From Owenia fusiformis (lineage: Eukaryota > Annelida > Polychaeta > Sabellida > Oweniidae), in the NCBI GenBank assembly GCA_903813345.2, contig CAIIXF020000007.1:1181730-1245729 (forward strand): a DNA stretch of 64,000 nt. The letters run 5' to 3'. Position 1 is the stretch's first letter, and every line of letters starts with the position of its first letter. The notes under the pieces were generated by a model. That model saw only the letters and a list, made by a program, of their open reading frames with translations. It did not search any database and was not told where the DNA came from. Of the stretch, positions 33,801 through 44,892 are shown one piece after another. The position numbers and the translations under genes were made by a program.

Positions 33801-34903
33801 GAGCTGGATTCCTCGAGAGGAATTCCAAGGTGACGAGCATTATGGAGACCAGGGGTCTGTTGTCGCTTCACATCAACGAGTGTATCACCTTTCTGGAGAA
33901 AGCTATGAGGTGTCCCACTACTCCTGCAGCCATAGGATTTTCGAACTTGGTAAGCAATACTTCATCGCAAATCAATTATATTATTGAAGACATGACGTTG
34001 CAATGACATATTTTCAAACAATATTCGACTGATCTTATGGTATTAGTAGCTGATCTTATGGACGATAGATGATTTAAACAAAAATTTGATATGGCAATGA
34101 AGTCGAGGGTTCTTAATCTTATCCTATAGTTCCTACCGATGTAAAAATTTAAAATATACGCATATTTAATGTAGAAAAGATAATATGGTTGTAATGATGA
34201 TAATTTTGATAATACTAATCTTTCCACGGTCTGCATTTATGATAAATTAAGATTCATCTTTACCAGTACTCTATAATATCCTGAGATACTGTTGTATTGT
34301 ATCTATACAATTTATAAGCATCAACAAGCCTGAACTTATGATGTTTTCCCTCACATTTCAGGACTGGAATCTTGTACAGGGGATGAGCCACCCTCGCCAT
34401 ATGCAATTTCGTCACCTCCAAAAGGTCCAAAATCAAGGAAAATGTAAGTTCTAAATATATTTATGTTTAATAGTGTAGTGGTAACGAATACGACCCATTT
34501 TTAGAAAATTCGAACATTGTTTTTCTCGTGTACCACCGTTTGTCGAATTTATGATGATAATTGTTTTCTCCCATTCGCTACGTTTCTGATGCTGTTTCTT
34601 TACTCCCTCGTCTTATATTTACTATGATATTTGTTTCCAGTGAAATGCCAGAGTAGCAGAGAGGAACTTCAAGAAAAACTTCTTACCAAGCTATCGGAGA
34701 TCTTATGCACACCTGTAGAAACAATAGACATTAATAAACCCATGACGGACTACGGTATAGACTCTCTCATGGCAGTAGAAATGGTCCAATGGATCAACAA
34801 AGAGTTGGGACTAAATATGTCTCAGCTGGACATACTCGGGGGAATATCAACTGGATTGTTATTAGACAAAGCCCTCGATGGGAAAGTTGGATTATCTGGC
34901 TAA
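21728..34903 (+). CDS. Type I highly reducing polyketide synthase, no thioesterase (2441 aa)
   Basis: Coding exons: 21728-21829, 24139-24253, 27186-33949, 34362-34443, 34641-34903; all junctions GT-AG with matching phase. ATG 21728 has A at -3. Domain order with key residues: KS about 66-490 (Cys235 in DTACAAS, His370 in EAHGTGT, His411 in NFGHMECTAG); AT 580-880 (Ser699 in GHSLGE, His798 in CAYH); DH 960-1220 (His987 in HKVLGNVTFP, Asp1143 in LDGCFQ); methyltransferase-like 1290-1560 (motif I GGRMGG at 1416); structural KR half 1590-1720; ER 1760-2070 (HSACGGVGQAA at 1899); KR 2080-2300 (GGLGGVG at 2104, Ser2234, Tyr2247 of YCAAN); ACP with Ser2396 in GIDSL. The chain stops 45 residues after that serine, so there is no thioesterase or reductase. 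KS phrases such as GCRMPG, DIPPDRW and MDPQQR are PKS-like rather than those of animal fatty-acid synthase. Likely cytosolic, iterative, making a fully reduced chain; product unknown. Confidence 0.95.
21951..22009. mobile_element. Minimal inverted-repeat element related to 17252-17574
   Basis: gcgattcagatgtagcgagc and tgatctgattctgccttta face each other with about 15 bp between; both resemble the ends of the element at 17252. It lies in PKS intron 1. Confidence 0.5.
22010..24138. other. PKS intron 1, remainder
   Basis: AT-rich. It contains an inverted-repeat pair (23228-23305 and 23601-23679) and a T/G-rich tttg run (24016-24110) just before the acceptor at 24137-24138. The reading frame near 22747 looks random. 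Confidence 0.6.
23228..23679. mobile_element. Inverted-repeat element in PKS intron 1
   Basis: Arms of about 77 bp: 23228-23305 holds agtagattctttgttttgcg and the inverse, cgcaaaacaaaggatctact, lies in 23601-23679. The interior is about 300 bp without coding capacity. Confidence 0.65.
24139..24253 (+). CDS. PKS coding exon 2 (leader and first KS strand)
   Basis: It starts in phase 0 after ctttcaag and ends ATTGGCATAG before gtaagaa. It encodes a Thr/Glu-rich linker and YRKIAIIGIG, the first strand of the ketosynthase; the split glycine codon is completed by the exon at 27186 (GCRMPG). Confidence 0.85.
24254..27185. other. PKS intron 2
   Basis: 2.9 kb of AT-rich DNA between the first KS strand and the rest of the KS. 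Apart from a large inverted repeat (26350-26939) I see no gene in it. Confidence 0.7.
26350..26939. repeat. Large inverted repeat, arms about 270 bp, next to the KS exon
   Basis: The left arm (26350 to about 26630) holds tttgtttctcagtcaatctg, a G-run with gacgcggagcaggcaaaagg, and cacaatttttc. The right arm (about 26675-26939) holds the inverse: cctgctccgcgtccccc and cagattgactgagaaacaaa. The loop is about 45 bp. Its right end lies 247 bp before the KS exon. Confidence 0.85.
27186..33949 (+). CDS. PKS coding exon 3, single 6764-bp exon for KS through KR
   Basis: The reading frame is uninterrupted from the acceptor at 27184-27185 to the donor gtaagc at 33950. It begins with the last two bases of a glycine codon and ends in phase 0 after GGATTTTCGAACTTG. 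It holds 2254 full codons: nearly all of KS, AT, DH, methyltransferase-like, ER and KR. The frame stays open 19 codons into the next intron, to a stop at 34004-34006, but the good donor and the downstream ACP exon favour splicing. It is visibly richer in G+C than the flanking introns. Confidence 0.93.
34362..34443 (+). CDS. PKS coding exon 4 (KR-ACP linker)
   Basis: 82 bp between cacatttcag and gtaagttc, encoding DWNLVQGMSHPRHMQFRHL and onward. It restores frame between the KR exon (phase 0) and the ACP exon (phase 1). Confidence 0.85.
34641..34903 (+). CDS. PKS coding exon 5 (acyl carrier protein)
   Basis: It starts after tttgtttccag and ends with TAA at 34901-34903. It encodes a carrier domain with the phosphopantetheine site YGIDSLMAVEM and stops right after the last ACP helix. 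The in-frame sequence preceding it (from 34631) is intronic. Confidence 0.92.
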
Positions 34904-35866
34904 GGTTAACGTTCACACTCAATTGCTAAGCTGAACATTTACTTGACAAAATAACATTGCTTAAATATTAAATTATTGAATATTATAGCTAACGCATTAG
35001 TGTATGGATGATTATTATGATTGTTAGATAAACCTAATCAACTACATGTTTTGTACCCTAATACGAAGCCCTGGAGGAAGTAGTCGTTTATATATATTCT
35101 CTAAAGGATCAACATTCTGGTTCACCAGTCTCCTCTTACCTTTCCACTTCAAGACAAAGGGGCGCGATCTTTACACTCGTTCCAGTTGACTAGGTTTATT
35201 TTTTGTATATTTCTATGTTAATATTTTAACGTATATATATTTATTTGTTATTGTTAATATTTTATTCAAGACATTTTTGTATGTATATTTTAATATTATA
35301 TTCAGATGACAATTTTTTAACATATTTACATCAATATCATGATAGTAACTTGAGAATACTTTGAACATCAACTTGTTACAATATTTCAATAGCTGCGGAC
35401 ACGTTTTATATTTGTAGTCAAACTCGATTACCATACTAGTATAACTAGTTCAATTAACTATACTCAAGTAGTAGATATTACATCGTGGTTAGCAATCTCT
35501 GTCTTTCTGGACAGGTCATCACCTGCAGTGCAATAGATATGATAGAGAAATGCTATGAGCATCAGAATGTACAAAATGTAGTCTATACTTTATTCTTTCT
35601 GAAAAAGTAAAAGTTAATATATTTTAAAATTATAAAATGGTTAAACTGTAATGTCAATGTTTTAAAAGTGTAAACTTATTGTCCTCAAGTGACTACTTTT
35701 CCTAAATGGAATTGGGTTCTTTTATAAGCAAGTTGAGAAGTACTGGAGTACCATTATATTAATTACATATTCAATTTCTTTCGAATGTAAGTAACTTCCT
35801 GTCGTATCATTACTTGTATGCCAGTGTTTTCTCATGTCTCTGTTTAAATGCACAAATATATGAACT

Positions 35867-36053
35867 AAGCTTGTATTCGCGAATGTAACTAACGGCCAGC
35901 GGTTACCGGATTAACCTACTATTTTATGACCAAAACATTTAAATGTGAGTGGAATAGTGGCAGGGACTATTCATATCTAAATGGGGTTGTGATAGAATAG
36001 TAGGTTAATTCGGTAGCCGACAGTCGTTAACTGCATTTTCGAATACAAGCTAA
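35867..36053. mobile_element. Small MITE, about 187 bp
   Basis: Imperfect inverted repeats: aagcttgtattcgcgaatg at the left, cattttcgaatacaagct at the right, with ggattaacctactattt matched inversely by agtaggttaattcgg. Flanking duplications are not clear. Confidence 0.65.
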
Positions 36054-36619
36054 AACTATAATGTATCCACCATTGTGTATCATACTGAATCCTTATACGT
36101 AATACAAATGTCAAAGTATATATTACCTAAGAAGTCTAACAACAAGCCCTTGCACACAAATGTGAGAAGGTGTTCAGTCAAGTAGAGGGGGCCACAGAGG
36201 CTTGTAGCTAGACTTATAATACTTAGACTGATAATACACATAATTATTCAAGTAACATATGATTCAGTTTTCATTTATTCATATCAAGTTTCAATAATTA
36301 CCGGTTGTGATATGTTTCATTTAAAATCTATTTATATAAGTATTTAATAAAAAAACATGTGTCTAAATTATTATTTTGTTCGATATTTTGCTGGTGATTT
36401 TAGTGTTACCGGGAGAAATTAGAAGGAATCACATATATGGTTGTGTAAATGCTGTCTTCAATTCAAACGCATCACAATGATCCCTTTCAAATTCTAGTGT
36501 TATTCTCTGAAAACAGAATTGAGATATCTTATAAGATATAAAAATCATGGAAGATTCCAAAATCAGAAATGACCGAATTTTTGTTTGATAATCTCAAAGA
36601 TAAAAGAATTGTCTTTCAA

Positions 36620-38510
36620 GGCATGCTAAAGAGACTTCTCCGTGGCATTTTTCTTTGTTCCTTTTTATTTTGAATTCTTAATACCATAACATTAACTGAC
36701 TGCTCAATATGCAACTTTTAACCACTTTGAATTTTATATGATCATTTGAGTTGTCACGTCAATAACATATGGAAATAAAAATGATAAGATGTCAAAAGAG
36801 TAGTTTATCTTATTTGTAAAAAATAAAAAGAGCACAAATGTATACAACATGTCCCCACCAATGGGTCATCCTATATACTGCAAATTTTTCATCCTGAATG
36901 CCTAACACCAATCAGTTGAAAAGACAAGTTTTTAAGAGAAAAATCCGTTCTAGATTTTCATACTAAGAACCAGCCCTGAAAATTTGAAATTGATCCGTCA
37001 AACAGTTAACCAGAAAACGCGTAGACAAGACTTTACAGACAAGATTTTAGGGCGGAAAATCCAGAATGACCGCTTTGACATTTACCCAGAATGCCAAAAA
37101 ACGGTTCACTTCGAGATTTTCATACTAAGAATCATCCCTGAAAATTTGAAATTGATCTACCAAACGGTTCACCTGAAAACGCGTAGACAAGACTTTATAG
37201 ACAAGGTTTTAGGACGGAAATTCCAAATTGTCTCAATATTTTGCACCGGTATAACCATGCGCAGTAGAATAAATCACAGGGTTACCCTAAATTGTAGAAA
37301 CATGAATATGTTTCTTATAATTAATTAATTCATATATCCCAAGGATTTCACCCGTTCCCTTTCTGACCAAACCTTGTTTTATCTTTGATTTTTTACAATA
37401 AAATAAACTACTCTTTTTGACATCTTATCATTTTTATTTCCTTACTTTATTGACGTGAGAACTCAAATGATCAATGGGAAAACAATGCTAAACTTGCACA
37501 ATGAAATAGGTATTCTAGCAGGCCTAGGAAAATATGGCTAGAAAAAGATGCTACACCTAAGGGCTACAGGTGGACAAACTATTCCCCTTGAAAAGTATTT
37601 TAAGGGTGAGATCACGGAATTCATGATTGCATTGAAAAGCTTTGAATGCTAATTTTCAAGAATGGATGTATTACCAGAGAAGAAAATATGAAGAATTCAT
37701 ATAGTTTATTTCGAGTGATTATTTAGTGTCAAGTTTTGTCTCTAGTGACAGCATGTTACTGAATATCTCATCAAGTGACTTAAACTACAACAGCTAAAAT
37801 AAGCATACCGAAATATTATAATTCAGTATGATTCGGAGAAGGGGATTACAGTTATAAGGGGTTAGCAATTTATTTATTATCTCAATTCTTGAATTTGAAG
37901 ATCTTCTGCTATATTGTTTAATATGTATTATAATAGATCAATTTGATGGTAAGAACTAGATATAGTATGTGATATGATCGATTTTACCTTTTTGTCGTCA
38001 TTGCTGAGGAATACAATAATACCATTCCAATTAATGATAACTCACTTATTGTATTACTTGTGCTTGATACACATGCTGGAAGAAATGCTTTTAGAATTAG
38101 TAAACCATTACCAAAACTATGGTTACCCTGTAGTAGTGAAAGGCACATTAAAAATGAATATCATCCCCTTCAATCTATTTGTACAGGTTTTTCTGATTAT
38201 TTCACATTTTTCTATATTTTGCGTAACAAGGACGGTGAATTTTCTTCATTTTTCGTCAAACATTTCGTCTTACCAATATTTATTATATCTGTCAATTTCA
38301 AGAAAATCGCGCCGCTACGTTTGAAAATAATTCAAATTATGTCGTTTTTCCCATTGAGCTCCATTATAAAAATGGAATTTTCAAACTTAATATTTTAAAA
38401 TTCTACGTGGTGAAAAGTTGCATATTGAGTAGTTAGTTAATGTTATGGTGTAAAAAATTCAAGAAAAAATGCCATGGAGAAGTCTCATTAACATCTCTTT
38501 AAACGAATCT
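36620..38510. mobile_element. Nested inverted-repeat structure
   Basis: Outer arms: about 36620-36735 (gagacttctccgtggcattt, accataacattaactgactg) pair inversely with about 38395-38510. Inner arms: 36739-36816 (aaaaatgataagatgtcaaa) pair with about 37395-37475. Inside the inner pair is a pearl-like fragment (36835-37255). No transposase frame is evident. Confidence 0.65.
36835..37255 (+). repeat. Fragment of the pearl-like tandem element (two core units)
   Basis: It begins agcacaaatgtatacaacat then gtccccacca, like the start of the element at 51596, and carries two copies of the core phrase cctgaaaatttgaaattgat ... gtagacaagacttta. The microsatellite and terminal hairpin are missing. Confidence 0.75.
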
Positions 38511-41500
38511 GTCAGAACAGTTGGATCTTTTAAATAAAAGGCGGGTCATGATTAGAGCAAAAAAATATATTGGAAAATAGTAACTACTCCTTAACTATCC
38601 CTTCGAGGTTCATTTAGATTTGTGGTCAAGATCTTGTTTAAAGGTCATGCAAGATCACATAAAATATGATTTTTAGGAATATTTCAAGCAAAATTGTCCA
38701 TTGAGGTCCGTCCTATGTATGGATTTACTTCCCCTCAAAAGATGCAATGCTGATTAATATTCAAGAAACCCACCCCTTCATCTGAAGCTGTCCTTCCGAT
38801 CTTATTATTGAATAATTTTCAAAAGTCTTAATCTGCTTGCTTAAAACCACACATTGAAATGAAATAAGTAATCTCTTGATGTGCCAAGTAATATGACAAT
38901 TTGCCCATTAAAACAGAATAATTTATGAAGAATAGAGGACTTTGACTTAATTGAAACAATAAGGATCAAGTTATTGTAAAAAACATCAATATAAACAATA
39001 GATCATTTTTACAATAGTATTTCATAGATCTGCAGTCGATACAGATGCCAACAGCTCGAATTGATGAATTGAATTCAATTTCTACCCATACTGGCACAAT
39101 CATTGGTTTTCCGATTGGTGACTTAGATGATGAATATTCAAGTTTAAGGGGGCTTTCCAATACCCTGCCATGTTATTCACCCCAAAAGCGTTGTTCGCCA
39201 ATACACGTTAACGCACACAGTGTTTTGATGAGATTTCTGATTCCTGTTTGGTCTATATTTTTCTATATCAATTTACTTATTTGCATTTTTATTTGATGTA
39301 TAGTTCAAGTTTATCATGAACCTTCGTTGTAGGACTTCAAGCTTCAAGGCTTCTTGTAGTAATAATTAACAAAAAAACAAACATATTATTTTGTTGTCCT
39401 AAGTAAAGTTACACGTTACCTTTACATTCGTTTGACTTCACTTCTTAAAAGAGAGCTTCGTCTTCTAGTAGTTTGGCTAGACTCTGCGCGCAGGGTAGTT
39501 ACACGTTTGTATTATAAGGAAGTGCCAGTTATACTTGTAAATACTAAAGTACTAAATAAACACCATGAACAACATTAGGGCATCAATCACTTTCGAAGTG
39601 TGCTGTGTGCTGTGTAAAAGAAAAGCCGACAGCTTCTGATGCGAGTAGGTGTAGTTATCAGTTTCACCACCAGGTGACTCGTTCGAGTCAGATAGCATGG
39701 CGAGTATAGCATAAATGTTCCCTTTAAATTAAATATTAATCTGTTTTATTGGTTTAATTTTCATATCACCCTTATTTACGTTATGGGAATTTTAAATAAT
39801 GTTCAGTAAAAGAAAAGTATCTCCAATTCAAGAAAAGATATTTCACTATCGAACTTTTCCAAATAAACATGGCGTCATTTACATTCGGGTTCTTGTCTGG
39901 TCAAATTTCAAAATCAACCCGGATGAAGATCAAACTGACACAGTGCAAAACTGAAAGAAATCTGCAATTCCAGTTTTCTTGCAAAAGTAAGGATATAATC
40001 ATATTTCTATATGGGGCGTAGTCAAAGATCGTTTGAAATAATCGTGAAATTATAACCCTTGCTAGACTTCGAGCACTCTCACATGCAATCCGCAGTCTTT
40101 ATGCACTTTACTTCCTATTTTGTAAATTGATATCCATTATATTCAAAGTCAATGCCCTTTAGGCCATAAGCATCAAGTGAATTGCCTGTCGATGGGTAAC
40201 TGACTCCGAGTACTCATAAAATGTCCCGTAACAACTCATACACGTACCTATTCGTCTCAAGGAGTGTTTCCCCGAATTGTTAGGTCATTGACATACTAAC
40301 GTATAGACTCTTACACCATTTCTAAATACTTTTCGCCACCTCAAAATTTACCACTAGTGTTATAAATCAAAAATGATATCTAAAACTCCAAGGAGTATTT
40401 TTGTGACGACGCCATTGGAAGAACCCACGTTTTCGGCCAAAAAAACAACAAAGTAAACAAAGGTTTCACATTTGTTTTGAATGAAACAGAAAGATGCTAT
40501 GAGTACCATTGTATGGTAATTACGGAATTGAAAATCCACAGCTCTTACTAAATCACCAAAGCATATGAGGATCTGATAGATAAGAATTGTAATGTAGATA
40601 TAAGAGATAAAGTCCACGCTATCTACTCATCCCTATTGCCTTCCTAAATTCATTTTTATGACAGGCTGATCTGAAAGAGAAGGTGAATGGTTGATCATGA
40701 ACCCGGGAGATAAATTATTTCTGACCAATCATTCGATTTCTGACCACAATCGCCTTTGATGGGCTTTAAAATGCATTTTCACGTGTATGTTTTAAGAAAA
40801 ATACGATTTATATCTAAATATATAGATAGAGATATACGACTACTCTGTTCTATTAAAGTTAGAAGAAACTCGGGCAAAGCCCAAAATGTGTCAACATTAC
40901 GCCCAAGGCGTCCGCCTGTGGGTATGACCATCCCTGGAAGATAATCACCATCTCGGTTGAACACATCGAACGCGGAAGTTAAATATTAACCATTTACTGG
41001 GTATCGAGGAGTCGTCAGTAATTTATCTCCTGTGTTCCTAGAACTGGACACAGTACCTGAGTTGTTTACAAATTCAAGCCAGGCAAGGCACGTGGCTTTG
41101 ACCAAATAACCACCATTTTCTTCGAATTGTATGTCATTCCACCTGATTAAAAAGAGTTCCTTGTCAGACAAAATACAATTGGCTTAGACTATTTGCTCAT
41201 GAGAAAATTAAACGTGATTGTTTTCACGATACCGAGCGATTCCTTTAAGATAAAACGGAACGAAAAACGGAAAATAATTGTGTTGAGCAAAAAGACTTAA
41301 TATTAGGCGTTTTATAAATATCGTAGCAAGCAAATGTAAGTAGCCTTTTAAATATCAACACTATTCTTTTATCATAAATGTAGATACACAGTGTACTAAT
41401 ATGCTGTCAACCACACCATTCTCCGTTCTCGGCGTTTGTGCCTCTTCAAAGTAGTATTCTAAAATATTGGCTGAGGGTGACAGTATGTTACAATGCAAGC

Positions 41501-41674
41501 AGCGACGTTACGATCAAAAACATTAAAGATAAATGTAATCAAACTTCGATGTAAAACGGCCCGTTACAATAAACAATATATACCGGGTATTCAGTTCTAA
41601 GGTAGAATACACTGACATCGCCTCTTTAAAGATGAAATTATTTTTTATACCATTGTATTTACATTTCAGACGAA

Positions 41675-44600
41675 ATGACCGGTAAGAGTGTTTGCATCAT
41701 TGGGGCAGGCGTTAGTGGGCTAGTTGCTATCAAAGCATGTTTGGAGGAGAAACTACAGGTCACGTGTTATGAGCAACATGACAAACTAGGCAAGTGACAC
41801 TTGATGTTTTATGACATTGTTTATTAAAAACCAGCACATAATATGAATAATATTTTTGAAGATTTAATTTCGTGAAATTTTTTAATGCGATCCTATTATA
41901 TGTTTCACAAGAGTTGTCTAATATAAAGTAGAATGCATCAAGCCTCTTGTTCCTCGTATATTAAAGAGCGGGGGGGGGTCTTGAAAGGGAGGTACACAAC
42001 TGCTCGGTGCAAGTGAGAGGGGGTGCGTAAACGATCTTTTAATGTTGCGCCGGGTAAGTAATGTTACTGATCATTGTTGCTTGGTTGTATTGATTGATTG
42101 ATTGAATATGTATTGATTGTTGGTTGCTGGTGCTTCATTTTTACCAATTAATCAACATCTTGATTAATAGGTGGCGTTTGGTACTACACCGAGGAAGTGA
42201 GACCGAACCAAGGTCCAAGTGCGTATGCCACATTGGTGACCAATTCGAGCAAGGATATGATGGCGTTCAGTGATTATCCCATGCCCCCACAATATCCCCC
42301 GTATCTTCCATGGGAGAAATTTACAGAAGTGAGTTTCATATTATAAAATGCTTTGGTCTCAAAAGGGCGGCCATAAAATTTACCCGGGAAAATCTATTCG
42401 TATGCGGCCTATTATTGCGGTCAATATATATTTGTAATTATATAAACATCGTTTTGTTTACCATGGTAATACGATAGAACAACATCCTCTTTTCAGTACT
42501 TACAAAACTATGCAGATCACTTTAACCTTGCAAAACACATAACATTTAACACGAAAGTCGTAAGTGTCGATCCAGTGGAAGACAAGGAAGGACGATGGAA
42601 AGTATGTGTATCAAATGGGGACAGCAAATCGGAGTTCGAAACCAAATTCTTCGATCATGTCATAGTCTGTGCTGGTTTCTTCAAAAACCCGGTAATTCCC
42701 GAAATCCCGGGACTGCAAAACTTCAAGGGCAAAGTAATGCACACACATTCTTACCGATCGCCCGAGGTCTTTAAAGATAAAACAGTCCTCGTTATTGGGA
42801 ATGCAAATTCTGCATCAGATGCGGCTACCGATGCTGCGACATACGCTAAAAAGGTACGGGAATATTTCATTGGATTGTTTGTTACATGCTTTTTCACATT
42901 ATATGATTAAATACCCTCTAGTAATTTGTGAACACTCATTTCATATACAAAAGATTTCATTCCATGTGGTTTCAATTAAATGTACTGCCATAAATCCCCA
43001 TCAGTATAATTTTAATACGGGTTGGTCATGTTGTTATACAGGCTTATGTGAGCATTGGTGATGGAACATGGGTTCTGTCGAGATCAGCTCAGCAAGGACT
43101 TCCGCGAGATTTCATGCTTCGACGAGTCCTCATGAATTTCGCCCCACAAAGTGTGGTCAGTCGCATCCTCATGAAAGACTGTAATACTCGCTTCAATCAT
43201 GAAGCGTTCGGTCTCCAATCCACACAGCGTCCAATGTATGGTTCAGCTGTCATGGTCAACGATGAAATCTCATATAAGATCATCTCTGGGAAGCTTCAAG
43301 TTAAAGCAACCGTAGTGGAGTTCACAGAACACGGAGTGAAATTGGAGGATGGATCAACGCTTGATGGAATTGACATGGTCTGCTTCGCCACCGGGTTTAA
43401 GGTCGATTTCTCCTTCATGAACGAACAGATATTGAAAGGTTAGGACAAAGACCCTGAATTGTTTTGCTTTTGTTATATACTAAACTATTATCTGTTTAAA
43501 ATATCACGGGTTTAGGTGCTTCCATTCATTTCATTTCCACCTTGTGATTCTATGAATTGTCTTCAAGCGTTATATTAATGTTACCATGTCGACACAATGT
43601 TTTAACAATATTTAACATGCCAAACTTTTGTAACTACCTATTTACCAACTCAAACTTACAGTAATCGTTATCAATATAGTGATTTTTACAATTTCTTAAC
43701 ATTCTAAGCACATTTTTAGATTAACGAATGGGTAATCACCAATAAGGTTATATCTGAATTTCAGTTACAAATAAGGAAATTAACCTGTACAAGATGGTCT
43801 GGCCCATTGAGCAACGAGTTCCCAGTATTGCCGTGGTTGGCTGCTTCTCCACTGTCGGGGCTCATACCCCCATCATGGAGCTACAGTCATACTGGGCCGC
43901 GCGAGTCTTCAGTGGCAAATGCAAGCTACCACCTAAAACAGATATGAAAAAGTGGATCGATGAAACGATTGAGACACAAATAAAGAATTATGGCAAACTC
44001 AAAATAAAGGTATTGGGATATTTTACGTTGATCATCTGTATGAATAATAAATAATGCAATGAGATGTACAGTACTAGATTGATTTCTATCAATTGTCTTT
44101 CATAAAGTTTCACCCTATTTGCTTATCAATATTACAATAAGATATTACATTGGAAATTATGGGAACTAGATTAGATTAGACTCTATAGTGTGGTTGGATG
44201 CCTTAAAAATAGAATATGATGGAAAATTAAAATTGTGTGACTCCTATGATATCGTGTATATTGCATATGTTAATGTAACTGCTTTCAAATGCTTTTTCAA
44301 TGAATAAAAAAGGAATAAAAAAAGTTTCAGTTAAATTTTTGCTTTTCAGTTACATCAACTCCCCTATCGAGACTCCATTGCCGAGGAAATAGGAGCTCTT
44401 CCCAACATTAAGTCTCTTCTTCTTAGAGATCCTGCTATGGCGATGCGATGTTTCTTCGGACCAGCATTTCCCTATCAATACAGGTAAATTCTGAAAAAAA
44501 ATAAACTAGAAACGGAAACATAAACATAAACAACTCTGTGATCACTTTTATTTTCCACTTTTATGTCAATAGTTTAAATTGCGAACGCAGCAAATATACT

Positions 44601-44892
44601 TAACCGTTATAAATTCACGAGCAATATTTGAAACTTACGAATAGACAAAATTAACGAAAAATATTTACTTTTTACATGTATGCGTTATTCGAAATTCAAT
44701 TTTAATTCCAGGTTGACAGGTCCATTGGCAATAGACGCTGCGAGGGATTATTGCATCAACGCTTACGACAATACAGTAAACGCAACAAAAACAAGAATTG
44801 CAAGAACCAAACCAGGAAGTGGAAATGTTGGACTCATTCTTTTCATATTTCTGGCAATCATAGCAGTGATTCTCGCTATTTTGATTCGTTGA
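41675..44892 (+). CDS. Flavin-containing monooxygenase, FMO family (528 aa)
   Basis: Exons: 41675-41789, 42171-42328, 42497-42853, 43042-43438, 43765-44009, 44350-44483, 44712-44892 (TGA). Phases agree throughout. FAD-binding GAGVSG is at 10-15 with the acidic Glu33 closing the Rossmann fold; the FMO-identifying motif [11 protein letters not shown] spans 167-177; NADPH-binding GNANSA is at 192-197; FATG is at 325-328; [10 protein letters not shown] follows near the end. The last 21 residues ([20 protein letters not shown]) are a hydrophobic anchor, as in FMOs tethered to the ER. Length is normal for the family (about 530). It should oxygenate soft nucleophiles (N or S), or act as a Baeyer-Villiger enzyme, using NADPH and oxygen; the substrate is unknown. 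The first intron starts with GC, not GT. It lies 6.8 kb downstream of the PKS on the same strand. Confidence 0.95.
41790..42170 (+). other. GC-AG intron in the FMO gene
   Basis: The exon ends CTAG and the intron begins GCAAGT, the strong consensus of GC-type donors. It ends attaatag. Only this junction reconstitutes [12 protein letters not shown], the conserved FMO sequence; the nearby GT (gtgaca) shifts the frame. Confidence 0.85.

Larger units (their letters stand above)
34904..41674. other. Intergenic region between PKS and FMO
   Basis: 6.8 kb with no supported gene. It holds the inverted-repeat element 35867-36053 and nested inverted repeats with a pearl-like fragment (36620-38510). The stretch 38511-41674 is AT-rich and shows no confident feature; a 5' untranslated FMO exon could lie there, since a tttcag acceptor precedes the FMO ATG by 5 bp. 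Confidence 0.6.

Noticed and set aside
33950-34006. PKS ending at the stop codon at 34004-34006
   Set aside because: A strong donor (TTG/gtaagc) and two downstream exons in correct phase add the linker and ACP; the unspliced end would lack the carrier domain.
34950-36350. Polyadenylation signal for the PKS
   Set aside because: Only ATTAAA near 34968 and a distant AATAAA near 36345 were seen; neither has convincing context, so no call was made.
37974-38398. Two overlapping frames of 112-116 codons between PKS and FMO
   Set aside because: They lie inside the nested inverted-repeat structure, overlap in different frames and show no domain.
39660-39690. Possible tRNA or SINE B-box (gttcgagtc)
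   Set aside because: No matching A-box at the right distance and no cloverleaf could be folded.
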